Shown here piece by piece: positions 1 to 7,223 of a stretch of DNA of 39,104 nt. A program made the translations under genes and the position numbers. This DNA is from Acidimicrobiia bacterium. GTDB lineage: Bacteria > Actinomycetota > Acidimicrobiia > Acidimicrobiales > Aldehydirespiratoraceae. The first letter of the stretch is position 1; each line of letters begins with the position of its first letter. Under the pieces are notes generated by a model, which had not been told where the DNA came from, did not search any database, and saw nothing but the letters and a program-made list of their open reading frames with translations. The stretch spans positions 1 to 39,104 of the forward strand of contig JAJEJB010000009.1 in the NCBI GenBank assembly GCA_022828135.1, read 5' to 3'.

Positions 1-107
1 TGCTCGACGACATGCGGGCCGCGGGGATGGACATCGATTCGGACCTGACCGCGGATCAGCTGTTCACCAACGAGTTCATCGACGAGAGCATCGGCCACGG
101 CTTCTAG
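1..107 (+). CDS. C-terminal end of a probable ABC solute-binding protein (partial)
   Basis: An open frame enters from the left edge (first whole codon at base 3) and stops with TAG at 105-107. Only 34 residues are visible, ending in SIGHGF. The segment DLTADQLFTNEFIDE resembles the C-terminal helix of NMT1/THI5-like (NitT/TauT type) periplasmic binding proteins, where a similar 'FTNEFID' stretch is common. That assignment is inference from a short tail. The gene converges on the oxygenase gene at 196-1176, with a strong hairpin between them. Confidence 0.35.
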   Translation, partial: LDDMRAAGMDIDSDLTADQLFTNEFIDESIGHGF

Positions 108-133
108 CCCCGAGCCTCGTCGCTTGACACAAC

Positions 134-175
134 GCTGAAAAAGGGGGGCCGGCCAAACACCGGCCCCCCTTCAGC
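134..175 (-). terminator. Intrinsic terminator between convergent genes
   Basis: A 10-bp GC-only stem (143-152 with 160-169) closes a 7-base loop and is flanked by further complementary bases (GCTGAA / TTCAGC). Read on the minus strand the stem is followed by a run of five T, the classic form for ending the oxygenase gene at 196-1176. On the plus strand only CTT follows, so termination of the incoming plus-strand gene would be weaker. Confidence 0.8.
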
Positions 176-195
176 GCGCCCCGAGCGGGGATCGC

Positions 196-1176
196 TCAGA
201 CGTAGGGCTCGGTGGGGCTGTCGATCCGCGACACCAGGAACTCCCCGGCGGTGACCGGCTCGTAGCGCTCCGGCCGCTCGGCGGTTATGCAGCTGTTGAT
301 GGTGGACACCACCGTGGACGGGTCGGGGTTCACGAAGAACGGGATCGAGAACCGGTCGGCGCCCGATGATCCGACCACCCGGTGCGGGGTGGACCGGTAG
401 CGGTCGTTGGTCCAGCGGGCCAGCATGTCGCCGAGCTGCACGACGATCCCGCCGGGCGGAGCCGCCACCGGAACCCAGCGGGAGTCCAGGAGCACCTCCA
501 GGCCCGGCACGCCGTCGGTGGCCAGCAGGGTGATGGCCCCGTAGTCGGTGTGGGGCGTGCTGAAGACGGGGGCGGAGCCGTCGTCGAGCGGACCCGCCGG
601 CGGGTAGTGCAGGAACCGCAGCCGGCACTGGGGCTCGGACATGCGGGCCGCGAAGAAGCCGGACACGCCCAGCGTGGTCGCCAGGGCCTCCAGCACGTAG
701 TGGGCCGCACCGAGGGCGGCGCCCTGGTAGTTGCGCACCGCGGCCTCGAACCGGTCGCACCCCAACCCGTCGATAGCGGCGAGGTCCACCTCGTCGGCCA
801 GGCCCATGTCGAGATACTCCGCGGCCAGGCTGGAGCGGCCCATGTAGGCCCTGCTGGCCGGGTCTCGGGCCTCGATGCGGTCGGGCACGTAGCCGTAGCG
901 ATCGATCCTCGGCACCCGGTCCTTGACATCGGATGGGAGCGCGAAGAACGCCCGGGCGGCCCGGAAGGCCGCGTCGAGCTGCCGCTCGATGCCGTGGCCG
1001 GCCGCCAGGAAGAGCCCGTCGGTGGTGCAGGCCGACTCGATCTCCTCGATGACGGCCGAGCGGCAGCTCTCATCGGAGCGCTCATCCGCCAGCGCGGAGA
1101 CATCGATCACCCGCGGCCCGAGAGGAGCCGGCAGTGGTTTAGCGTCGGTCGCGGGGCTGTGGGACACTCGGTCCAT
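196..1176 (-). CDS. 2-oxoglutarate/Fe(II)-dependent dioxygenase, isopenicillin N synthase-like
   Basis: A 326-residue protein of the isopenicillin N synthase-like family of non-haem iron oxygenases. The N-terminal DIOX_N part spans roughly residues 20-130 (PRVIDVSAL, then ACTTDGLFLAAGHG). The double-stranded beta-helix carries the metal triad His209, Asp211 (TPHTDYGAIT) and His265 (STPHRV), and the Arg275-x-Ser277 pair (RFSIPFF) expected to bind 2-oxoglutarate. All iron and cosubstrate residues are present, so it should be active, but the family oxidises very varied substrates and none can be named. Its ATG at 1176 overlaps the ATG of the divergent Rieske gene, leaving no spacer; a later GTG at residue 4 is possible. 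The terminator at 134-175 lies just downstream. Confidence 0.88.
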   Translation of the reverse strand: MDRVSHSPATDAKPLPAPLGPRVIDVSALADERSDESCRSAVIEEIESACTTDGLFLAAGHGIERQLDAAFRAARAFFALPSDVKDRVPRIDRYGYVPDRIEARDPASRAYMGRSSLAAEYLDMGLADEVDLAAIDGLGCDRFEAAVRNYQGAALGAAHYVLEALATTLGVSGFFAARMSEPQCRLRFLHYPPAGPLDDGSAPVFSTPHTDYGAITLLATDGVPGLEVLLDSRWVPVAAPPGGIVVQLGDMLARWTNDRYRSTPHRVVGSSGADRFSIPFFVNPDPSTVVSTINSCITAERPERYEPVTAGEFLVSRIDSPTEPYV

Positions 1177-2449
1177 GACGGAGCCTCAACCTACGAGGGT
1201 CGAGCACCCGGGGCCAACCGGTACCGAGCCCCCTGAGCGTGCCGCCGACGGCCGGGCCTACGGTCGCCGGAAAGGCGAGTGGAACCCCGATCTGGTGGAG
1301 ACGTCTGCCGGCACCCCCGCCGGCGAGTTGCTGCGGCGCTACTGGCACCCGGTCGCCCGCAGCTCCGCGGCGACCTCGCTTCCCAGGAGGGTGCGCATCC
1401 TCGGGGAGGACCTGGTCCTGTTCCGCGACGGCCGCGGCCGTCCCGGTCTCGTCGAGCCCCGCTGCTGCCACCGGGGCACCACCCTCTACTACGGCCGGGT
1501 GGAGGACGACGGGATCCGCTGCCCCTACCACGGCTGGCTCTTCGCGGTCGACGGCGCCTGCCTCGACCAGCCCTGCGAGCCCGACCGGGGACGCAACCGG
1601 GACTCCTACCGCCAACCCTGGTACCCGGTGCAGGACTACAACGGACTGGTCTTCGCCTACTTGGGGCCCGCTGATCGCCAGCCGGTCCTTCCCCGCTACG
1701 ACATCTTCGAGGACCTGCGCGGCCACGAGGAGATCGTGATCATCGACCACTTCGCCTTCGGCGGTCCCACCGTGGCCCCCTGCAACTGGTTCCAGACCCA
1801 TGAGAACGCCATGGACCCGTACCACGTGTTCATCCTCCACAACGCCATCAGCGGCCATCAGTTCGACCCACGGCTGGAGATCTGGCCCCGCATCGACTGG
1901 CAGCGCCACGCCTGGGGCGTGACGGCCAGCCAGGACCGAGACCTGCCCGACGGGAACATGCTGCACCGGGTGACCGAGATCCGGGTCCCCACCATCAGGG
2001 TGATCCCCACGCCGACGCTCACCGTGGTGGGGAAGACCAACAACATGTCGTGGTCCGTGCCCATCGACGACACCCACACCTGGGTGGTCTCGATGCTGCG
2101 CAAGCCCAAGGACCGTCCGGCCCAGGGCCTGCCCACCTACGGCGACGGCAAGACCTGGTTCGACCTCGACGACGAGGGCCATCAGCGCTATCCCGGCGAC
2201 TACGAGACCCAGGTCGGCCAGGGCCCGATCACCCTGCACTCCACCGAGCGTCTCGCCACCAGCGACCGGGGGGTGTCGATGGTGCGACGCCAGTTCCTCG
2301 ACCAGGTCCGGGCGGTGGCCGACGGCGGCGACCCGGTGGGCGTCAGCTTCGATCCCGATGAGCCGCCGGTCTCGCTGCGAGCCGGGAACTACGTGGTGGG
2401 ACCGGACGACGAGGCTCTTCCCACCGAGTACTCCTACGTCGAGGGCTAG
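1175..2449 (+). CDS. Rieske [2Fe-2S] aromatic-ring oxygenase, large subunit
   Basis: A 424-residue Rieske non-haem iron oxygenase alpha subunit of the phthalate 4,5-dioxygenase-like group. The Rieske cluster ligands are Cys97-x-His99 and Cys116-x2-His119 (RCCHRG ... CPYHGW). The catalytic domain has the signature NWFQTHENAMDPYHVFILH, with bridging Asp214 and iron ligands His217 and His222. I chose the ATG at 1175 because the peptide reads sensibly from there; the frame stays open upstream, but only as antisense of the neighbouring gene. No beta subunit, ferredoxin or reductase is adjacent, which fits the homotrimeric phthalate type using a reductase encoded elsewhere. The substrate is unknown; aromatic or heterocyclic rings are most likely. 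The stop codon shares its CTAG with the convergent amidohydrolase gene. Confidence 0.9.
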   Translation: MTEPQPTRVEHPGPTGTEPPERAADGRAYGRRKGEWNPDLVETSAGTPAGELLRRYWHPVARSSAATSLPRRVRILGEDLVLFRDGRGRPGLVEPRCCHRGTTLYYGRVEDDGIRCPYHGWLFAVDGACLDQPCEPDRGRNRDSYRQPWYPVQDYNGLVFAYLGPADRQPVLPRYDIFEDLRGHEEIVIIDHFAFGGPTVAPCNWFQTHENAMDPYHVFILHNAISGHQFDPRLEIWPRIDWQRHAWGVTASQDRDLPDGNMLHRVTEIRVPTIRVIPTPTLTVVGKTNNMSWSVPIDDTHTWVVSMLRKPKDRPAQGLPTYGDGKTWFDLDDEGHQRYPGDYETQVGQGPITLHSTERLATSDRGVSMVRRQFLDQVRAVADGGDPVGVSFDPDEPPVSLRAGNYVVGPDDEALPTEYSYVEG

Positions 2450-3687
2450 TCCTCGGGTCGCATCACCCGGGTCTGCTGATCGGCTGAGGCCACCAACCGG
2501 CCCTGGCGGTAGACCCTCCGGGACATCGGCGCGTCGGCCACCGCGCCGCGCAGCGACGGCGCGTCGATGGCCACCAGGTCGGCCGGGTCTCCGGGCTCGA
2601 AGTTGACGGGAGCCAGGCCCATCACGCGGCGGGAGATGTTGGAGACCATGTCGTAGGCGTCGGCCGGCAGGCGATGGCCGGCCATCACCATCAGCGCGGC
2701 GGTCTCCAGCGGGTCGCTGCGTCCGACCAGGTTGAAGGGATCCTGCACGTTGTCGGCCCCCGCGGCCACGGCCGCGCCCGCGTCGAGCAGCGCCTGAACC
2801 GCGGTGAGTCCCCTCGGGGTGGCCCTCGGGTCGTCCCGGCCCTGGAGGAACAGGTTGGTCTGGGGCAGGGTGATCACCGAGATCCCAGCGGCCGCGACCT
2901 CTGCGGCCACCGCGGCCTGCACATCGGGCGGCTGCATGCCCAGACTGACGCAGTGGCTGGCGGCCACCGTCCCGTCGAAACCCTTGTCGCTGACCTGCCG
3001 GGCCAGCTCCCGCAGCGTCAGCACCGAGGGGTCGAGTGTCTCGTCGGTGTGCAGGTCTATATCGATGCCGGCAGCTGTGGCCAAGGAGAGCACGTCGGCG
3101 ATGCAGGCCGGCGGGTCGTCCTGGAGGTTCGGTACGCCCCCGACGAGGTCCACCCCGGCTTCCACCGCGGCTTCCAGCGCCCGGACGTTGGGGGCGCTGT
3201 CGGGACCCGTCATGGGCCAGCCGGTCAGGGCCACCGTCTGGAAGTCGATCAGGCCCTCCATGGACCGGGCCGCCTCCTGGACAGCCAAGACGCTGGAGAT
3301 GCCGATGTCGGCCGTCACGTTGATGTGGGTGCGGACGGCCGTCACCCCGTGCACGAGCAGCAGCTCGAAGGCCTGGGTGGCTCTCTCCACCGTCCGTTCG
3401 TAGGACAGCCGGCCCTTCTCGGCGGCCTCGAACCAGGCGTTGATGGCTCCCATGAGATCGCCCTTGGGGTTGGGCACCTCATCGGCGGTCAGGGCCTTGT
3501 CGAGGTGGGCGTGGGGCTCGGCCATGGCCGGCAGCAGCAGCCAGCCACCGAGATCGTCGACCTCGGTTCCCTCGGCGACGGCGGCTGAGCCCGCGGCGAC
3601 GACGCTGGAGATCGTGCCGCCGGTGGTGTCGATGCTGACATCGACGGCGCGGCCGTCGGCCAGCCGGGCATTGCGCAGCACTCTCAC
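2446..3687 (-). CDS. Cytosine-deaminase-like amidohydrolase
   Basis: A 413-residue metal-dependent hydrolase of the amidohydrolase superfamily. It has the CodA pattern: His59-x-His61 (EPHAHLDKAL), His213 and Glu216 (HTDETLD), His245 (SHCVSLG) and Asp312 (AGADNVQDPF). Positions and spacing nearly match E. coli cytosine deaminase (61, 63, 214, 217, 246, 313). It should hydrolyse a C-N bond in a ring or amide substrate such as a pyrimidine, creatinine-like ring or lactam; the exact substrate is not readable. The start is GTG at 3687 with a GAGG element upstream. It follows the CoA-transferase gene on the same strand with a 71-base gap containing a small hairpin, so the two are probably co-transcribed. 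Its 3' end overlaps the Rieske gene by four bases. Confidence 0.87.
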   Translation of the reverse strand: MRVLRNARLADGRAVDVSIDTTGGTISSVVAAGSAAVAEGTEVDDLGGWLLLPAMAEPHAHLDKALTADEVPNPKGDLMGAINAWFEAAEKGRLSYERTVERATQAFELLLVHGVTAVRTHINVTADIGISSVLAVQEAARSMEGLIDFQTVALTGWPMTGPDSAPNVRALEAAVEAGVDLVGGVPNLQDDPPACIADVLSLATAAGIDIDLHTDETLDPSVLTLRELARQVSDKGFDGTVAASHCVSLGMQPPDVQAAVAAEVAAAGISVITLPQTNLFLQGRDDPRATPRGLTAVQALLDAGAAVAAGADNVQDPFNLVGRSDPLETAALMVMAGHRLPADAYDMVSNISRRVMGLAPVNFEPGDPADLVAIDAPSLRGAVADAPMSRRVYRQGRLVASADQQTRVMRPED

Positions 3688-3734
3688 CAGTCAGCCTCCG
3701 TCTCGGCCGCGTACATCTCGCAGACTTGTCTATA

Positions 3735-3750
3735 TCGCGAGGTTTCGCGA
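3735..3750. other. Small inverted repeat after the CoA-transferase gene
   Basis: TCGCGA, GGTT, TCGCGA forms a perfect 6-bp stem with a 4-base loop. It sits between the stop of the CoA-transferase gene and the GTG of the amidohydrolase gene. There is no T run, so it is more likely an RNA processing or stability element than a terminator, if it acts at all. Confidence 0.35.
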
Positions 3751-3758
3751 CGAGAACC

Positions 3759-4946
3759 TCAGAAGACGGCGCCGTCGGTGCGCAGGCGGGCAATCTCGTC
3801 GGCGTCGACGCCCAACTCGGCCAGGATCTCGTCGGCGTGCTCGTTGAGCCTCGGGACGGAGGGCCGGAACTCGGGCTGGGTGGCCGAGAACCGGGGGGCC
3901 AGCCGGGACTGACGGATCCGGCCCGCGGTCGGATGGTCCCACTCGACCAGGGTCTCGTTGTGGCGGATCTGGGGATCTTCGTGCAGGTCCTCCACCACGG
4001 CGACCTCCCCGCACGGCACGGAGTTCTCGTGCATCCGGGGCACGAGATCGGCGACCTTCCACTGGCCGAACTCCTCCTCGAGCAGGGCTCCGAGCTCCTC
4101 GGAGAGCCCCCGGCGGCCCTCGTGGGTGCCCCATTGCGGGTGGTCTATCCAGTCGGTGCGCCCCAGGGCCCGGTAGAGGCCGTGGAACTGCTTGTCGCTG
4201 ACCACGAAGTAGACGATGTGGCCGTCGGCGCACGGCGTGAGGCGGTACAGCGTGGACAGGCGCCGTCCCTCGCTGGCGTCGGGGTCGAGCAGCGTGTCGG
4301 CCATGCCGCCGTCGGGCCACAGGAACTGCACCGCGGTGTCGAACATGGACAGGTCGATGTGCTGGCCCCCGGCGCCCCGGCTGCGGGCGAACAGGGCCGA
4401 GGTGATGGCCAGCGCGGCCATCCAGCCCGACGCCTTGTCGATCACCCCGTTGCGCACCAGGTCGGGTATGGGGACCTCGGGGTTCACCTGGATGGCCACA
4501 TAGCCGGTGACGGCCTGGATGATCGGGTCGTAGGCGGCCCGGCCGGCGTAGGGCCCGGTCTGCCCGTAGCCCGACATCGAGCAGTAGATGACCTCGGGAT
4601 TGACGGCGGCCGCGTGCTCGTATCCCATTCCCAGGCTGTCCATGACCCCGGGCCGCATGTTCTGGACGGCCACGTCGCAGCCGGCCAGCAGGCGCAGGCC
4701 AACAGCGCGTCCGCCGTCGGTGGAGAGGTCGATCTGGATCGACCGCTTGCCCCGGTTGCAGTTGGCGACCGTGCTGTTGACGCCGCCCTTGGCGTAGCGG
4801 GCCAGACGGGACAGGTCGCCGTGGCCGGGCGGCTCCACCTTGATCACGTCCGCGCCGAGGTCGGCCAGCAGCATGGTCGCGGTGGGCCCGGCCAGCACCT
4901 GGGTCAGGTCGACGACTCGGATTCCCGCCAGTGGTCCCTGCGCCAT
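3759..4946 (-). CDS. Family III acyl-CoA transferase (CaiB/BaiF type)
   Basis: A 395-residue CoA-transferase of the formyl-CoA transferase/CaiB class, which moves CoA between carboxylic acids through a covalent aspartyl intermediate. The N-terminus reads PLAGIRVVDLTQVLAGP, the standard family opening, followed by LADLGADVIKVEPPGHGD. Asp170 in NGVIDKASG aligns by eye with the catalytic Asp169 of formyl-CoA transferase. I chose the ATG at 4946 because GGGGAG lies about eight bases upstream and the conserved domain starts at once; the frame is open to 5003. It probably activates the acid made by the neighbouring oxidation genes. A 12-bp palindrome lies in the divergent promoter region shared with the alcohol dehydrogenase. 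Confidence 0.9.
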   Translation of the reverse strand: MAQGPLAGIRVVDLTQVLAGPTATMLLADLGADVIKVEPPGHGDLSRLARYAKGGVNSTVANCNRGKRSIQIDLSTDGGRAVGLRLLAGCDVAVQNMRPGVMDSLGMGYEHAAAVNPEVIYCSMSGYGQTGPYAGRAAYDPIIQAVTGYVAIQVNPEVPIPDLVRNGVIDKASGWMAALAITSALFARSRGAGGQHIDLSMFDTAVQFLWPDGGMADTLLDPDASEGRRLSTLYRLTPCADGHIVYFVVSDKQFHGLYRALGRTDWIDHPQWGTHEGRRGLSEELGALLEEEFGQWKVADLVPRMHENSVPCGEVAVVEDLHEDPQIRHNETLVEWDHPTAGRIRQSRLAPRFSATQPEFRPSVPRLNEHADEILAELGVDADEIARLRTDGAVF

Positions 4947-4973
4947 CGTTTCGCTCCCCGTTGGGTTGATCGG

Positions 4974-4985
4974 CTCCGATCGGAG
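4974..4985. promoter_or_regulatory. Perfect 12-bp palindrome, candidate operator
   Basis: CTCCGATCGGAG is a perfect palindrome in the 158-base gap between the divergent CoA-transferase and alcohol dehydrogenase genes, 28 bases upstream of the first start codon. Its place suggests a dimeric repressor or activator site controlling one or both genes. No regulator gene lies nearby, so the assignment is inference. Confidence 0.4.
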
Positions 4986-5104
4986 TCCCACATCTTCACA
5001 CACCGGGTGCCGGCGAGGACAGGCTCACCGTGCACCGGGTTCTACATCGCGGCGTGGCACGGGCCGCGCTAGCGTCGCGCGTCCGAGTCGGTGGGAGGTG
5101 CCGC

Positions 5105-6223
5105 GTGAAGACCAGGGCAGCCGTGCTGCGAGAGACCAACGCCGACTGGAGCGTCGAGGAGATCGAGCTCGACGGGCCCGGACCCCGGGAGGTGCTGGTG
5201 AAGACCACCGCCGCGGGGATGTGCCATTCCGACGAGCACGCCCGCAACGGGTCGATGCCGGTGCCGCTGCCCATCGTGGGCGGCCACGAGGGCGCCGGAG
5301 TGGTCGTCGAGGTGGGCGAGGGCGTGGCCGAACTGGCCGTCGGCGACCACATCTCGGCCTCGTTCGTGCCGTCGTGCGGCCGATGCCGCTGGTGCGCCGA
5401 CGGCCAGCAGCACCTCTGCGACCTCGGCTGGCACCTGCTGGCGCCCGGGATGTTGCCGCCCGCGGGAGGGTTCCGCCATCACGACGCCGGCGGCACCGAC
5501 CTCACTCCGATGCTCAAGCTGGGCACGTTCTCCGAGCACATGGTGGTCAGTGTCGACTCCGCGGTGAAGGTCGACCCTGACGTGCCCGCGCCAATCGCGG
5601 CACTGGTGAGCTGCGGGGTGACCACCGGCTTCGGGTCGGTGGCCAACCGGGCCGACGTCAAGCCGGGCGACACCGTGGTGGTGGTGGGGTGCGGCGGTCT
5701 CGGCAGCGCGGCGCTGCAGGCGGCCAAGATCGCCGGGGCCTCCAACATCGTGGCCGTCGACCCGGCCGAGTCCAAGCGGGAGGCCGCCGGCAAGTTCGGC
5801 GCCACCCACACGGCCGAGTCCATGGAGGCGGCCATGGAGACGGTCGTGCTCGTGACCGGCGGCGTGATGGCCGACAGCCTGGTCCTCACCCCCGGTGTGA
5901 TGCGCGGTGAGATGCTGGCTCCGGCCCAGTCCCTGGTCCGCAAGGGCGGCACGGTGGTGGTGGCCGCGGTGGCTCCGATGGAGCAGATGGACGTGCAGTT
6001 CAACCTGTTCGACTTCGCCATGCTGAACAAGCAGCTGAAGGGCTCGATGTTCGGCTCGGCCAGCCCCCGCTCGGAGATCCCGCACCTGCTGTCGCTCTAC
6101 ACCCAGGGACAGCTCGATCTCGACAGCTTCGTGAGCGCCACCTACTCGCTGGACGAGGTGAACGAGGGCTACCGGGACCTGCGCGAGGGCCGGAACATCA
6201 GAGGTGTCATCGCCTTTGACTGA
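5105..6223 (+). CDS. NDMA-dependent (mycofactocin-associated) zinc alcohol dehydrogenase
   Basis: A 372-residue medium-chain zinc dehydrogenase. Catalytic zinc ligands include Cys40 (GMCHSDEH) and His61-Glu62 (GGHEGAG). The structural zinc lobe has Cys91, Cys94, Cys97 and Cys105 (SCGRCRWCADGQQHLC). The nucleotide-binding loop is VVGCGGLGSAAL. The opening KTRAAVLRETNADWSVEEIELDGP and the MPVPLPIVGGHEGAGVV stretch match what I know of the Rxyl_3153 family (TIGR03989), whose NAD is not freely exchangeable and which is linked to the redox peptide mycofactocin. The start is GTG at 5105 with GGGAGG just upstream. Its last 20 bases overlap the moxR gene, so the two are translationally coupled. It would oxidise an alcohol to an aldehyde in the cytosol. 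Confidence 0.88.
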   Translation: MKTRAAVLRETNADWSVEEIELDGPGPREVLVKTTAAGMCHSDEHARNGSMPVPLPIVGGHEGAGVVVEVGEGVAELAVGDHISASFVPSCGRCRWCADGQQHLCDLGWHLLAPGMLPPAGGFRHHDAGGTDLTPMLKLGTFSEHMVVSVDSAVKVDPDVPAPIAALVSCGVTTGFGSVANRADVKPGDTVVVVGCGGLGSAALQAAKIAGASNIVAVDPAESKREAAGKFGATHTAESMEAAMETVVLVTGGVMADSLVLTPGVMRGEMLAPAQSLVRKGGTVVVAAVAPMEQMDVQFNLFDFAMLNKQLKGSMFGSASPRSEIPHLLSLYTQGQLDLDSFVSATYSLDEVNEGYRDLREGRNIRGVIAFD

Positions 6224-7223
6224 CCAGGGCGAGCGGGCCGACGCTTCCGGCTTCCACGACGCCCGTGGCGGCCTGGTCGACACCGTTGCGGCTGCCATGG
6301 TGGGGCGCCACCGGGAGGTCGAGTTGGTGGTCGCCGCGGTCGGCGCAGGACGCCACCTGCTGCTCGAGGGACCGCCCGGCACCGGCAAGACCACCCTGCT
6401 GCGGGCTCTGGCCGCGGCGACGGATGTTCCGCTGGTCACCGTCGAGGGCAATGCCGAGCTGACCCCGGCCCGGCTCGCCGGGCAGTTCGACCCGGCCCGG
6501 GTGCTGTCGGAGGGCTACACCGGTGACGCCTTCATGCCCGGCCCGCTCATCGAGGCCATGCAGGACGGGGCGCTGCTCTACGTCGAGGAGCTCAACCGGG
6601 TGCCAGAGGAGACCGTCAACCTGCTCATCGGTGTGATGTCGGAGGGCGAGCTCCATCTGCCCAGGGTGGGGAGGATCGCCGCGGCGGAGCAGTTCCGGCT
6701 GGTGGCCGCCATGAATCCCTACGACACGGTGGGCACGTCACGGCTGTCCAGCGCGGTCTACGACCGCATCTGCCACCTGTCCATGGGCTACCAGGACGAG
6801 CGCGACGAACGTCGCATAGTCGAGTTGCGGGCCCAGGGCCTCCCGCCCGACGGCGCGGCGGCCGAGCGCACCATGGCCCGGGCCGTGGCTGTGACCCGGG
6901 CCACCCGCACCCACCGCGACGTGCGGATGGGGGCATCGGTGCGGGGAGCGATGGACCTGTGCGATGTGGCCGCTCGCCTCTGCCAGCTCCGTGACCTGGC
7001 CCTCGACGACCCTGGGGTGGGCCTCGACGCCGCGCTGATGGCTCTCACCGGCCGGATCCGGCTCCACGAGGGAGGGGACCGCACACCGGAGGCCATCGTG
7101 CGAGAGCTGTGGGAGGAGGTGCTCGCGGCCGAGCAGCGCAGCGACGGCCCGCCGCCCGAGTCCTTGGTGCCTTCGATGGAAAAAGTGCCGGCCCCCGGAG
7201 GGGCGACCGGCACAGGGGCTTAG
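6204..7223 (+). CDS. MoxR-family AAA+ ATPase
   Basis: A 339-residue AAA+ ATPase of the MoxR group, which acts with VWA-domain partners as chaperones in metal or cofactor insertion and complex assembly. Walker A is GPPGTGKT at residues 56-63. Walker B is LLYVEE near 123-128, followed by LNRVPEETVNLL. The sensor region contains AAMNPYDTVGTSRLSSAVYDR. The start is GTG at 6204, inside the end of the alcohol dehydrogenase gene. The C-terminal 30 residues are Pro/Gly-rich and look like a linker. The stop at 7221 follows a strong hairpin, and the VWA frame continues in the -1 frame across this point. The likely client is the upstream dehydrogenase or a complex encoded elsewhere; this is inference from coupling. 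Confidence 0.88.
   Translation: MSSPLTDQGERADASGFHDARGGLVDTVAAAMVGRHREVELVVAAVGAGRHLLLEGPPGTGKTTLLRALAAATDVPLVTVEGNAELTPARLAGQFDPARVLSEGYTGDAFMPGPLIEAMQDGALLYVEELNRVPEETVNLLIGVMSEGELHLPRVGRIAAAEQFRLVAAMNPYDTVGTSRLSSAVYDRICHLSMGYQDERDERRIVELRAQGLPPDGAAAERTMARAVAVTRATRTHRDVRMGASVRGAMDLCDVAARLCQLRDLALDDPGVGLDAALMALTGRIRLHEGGDRTPEAIVRELWEEVLAAEQRSDGPPPESLVPSMEKVPAPGGATGTGA

Noticed and set aside
124..129. TTGACA resembling a perfect -35 box
   Set aside because: It lies at a convergent gene end next to a terminator, with no gene to drive and no -10 box at 16-18 bases.
5069..6451. A 460-codon open frame antisense to the alcohol dehydrogenase
   Set aside because: Low-complexity translation rich in His, Gly and Arg, and it spans two real plus-strand genes.
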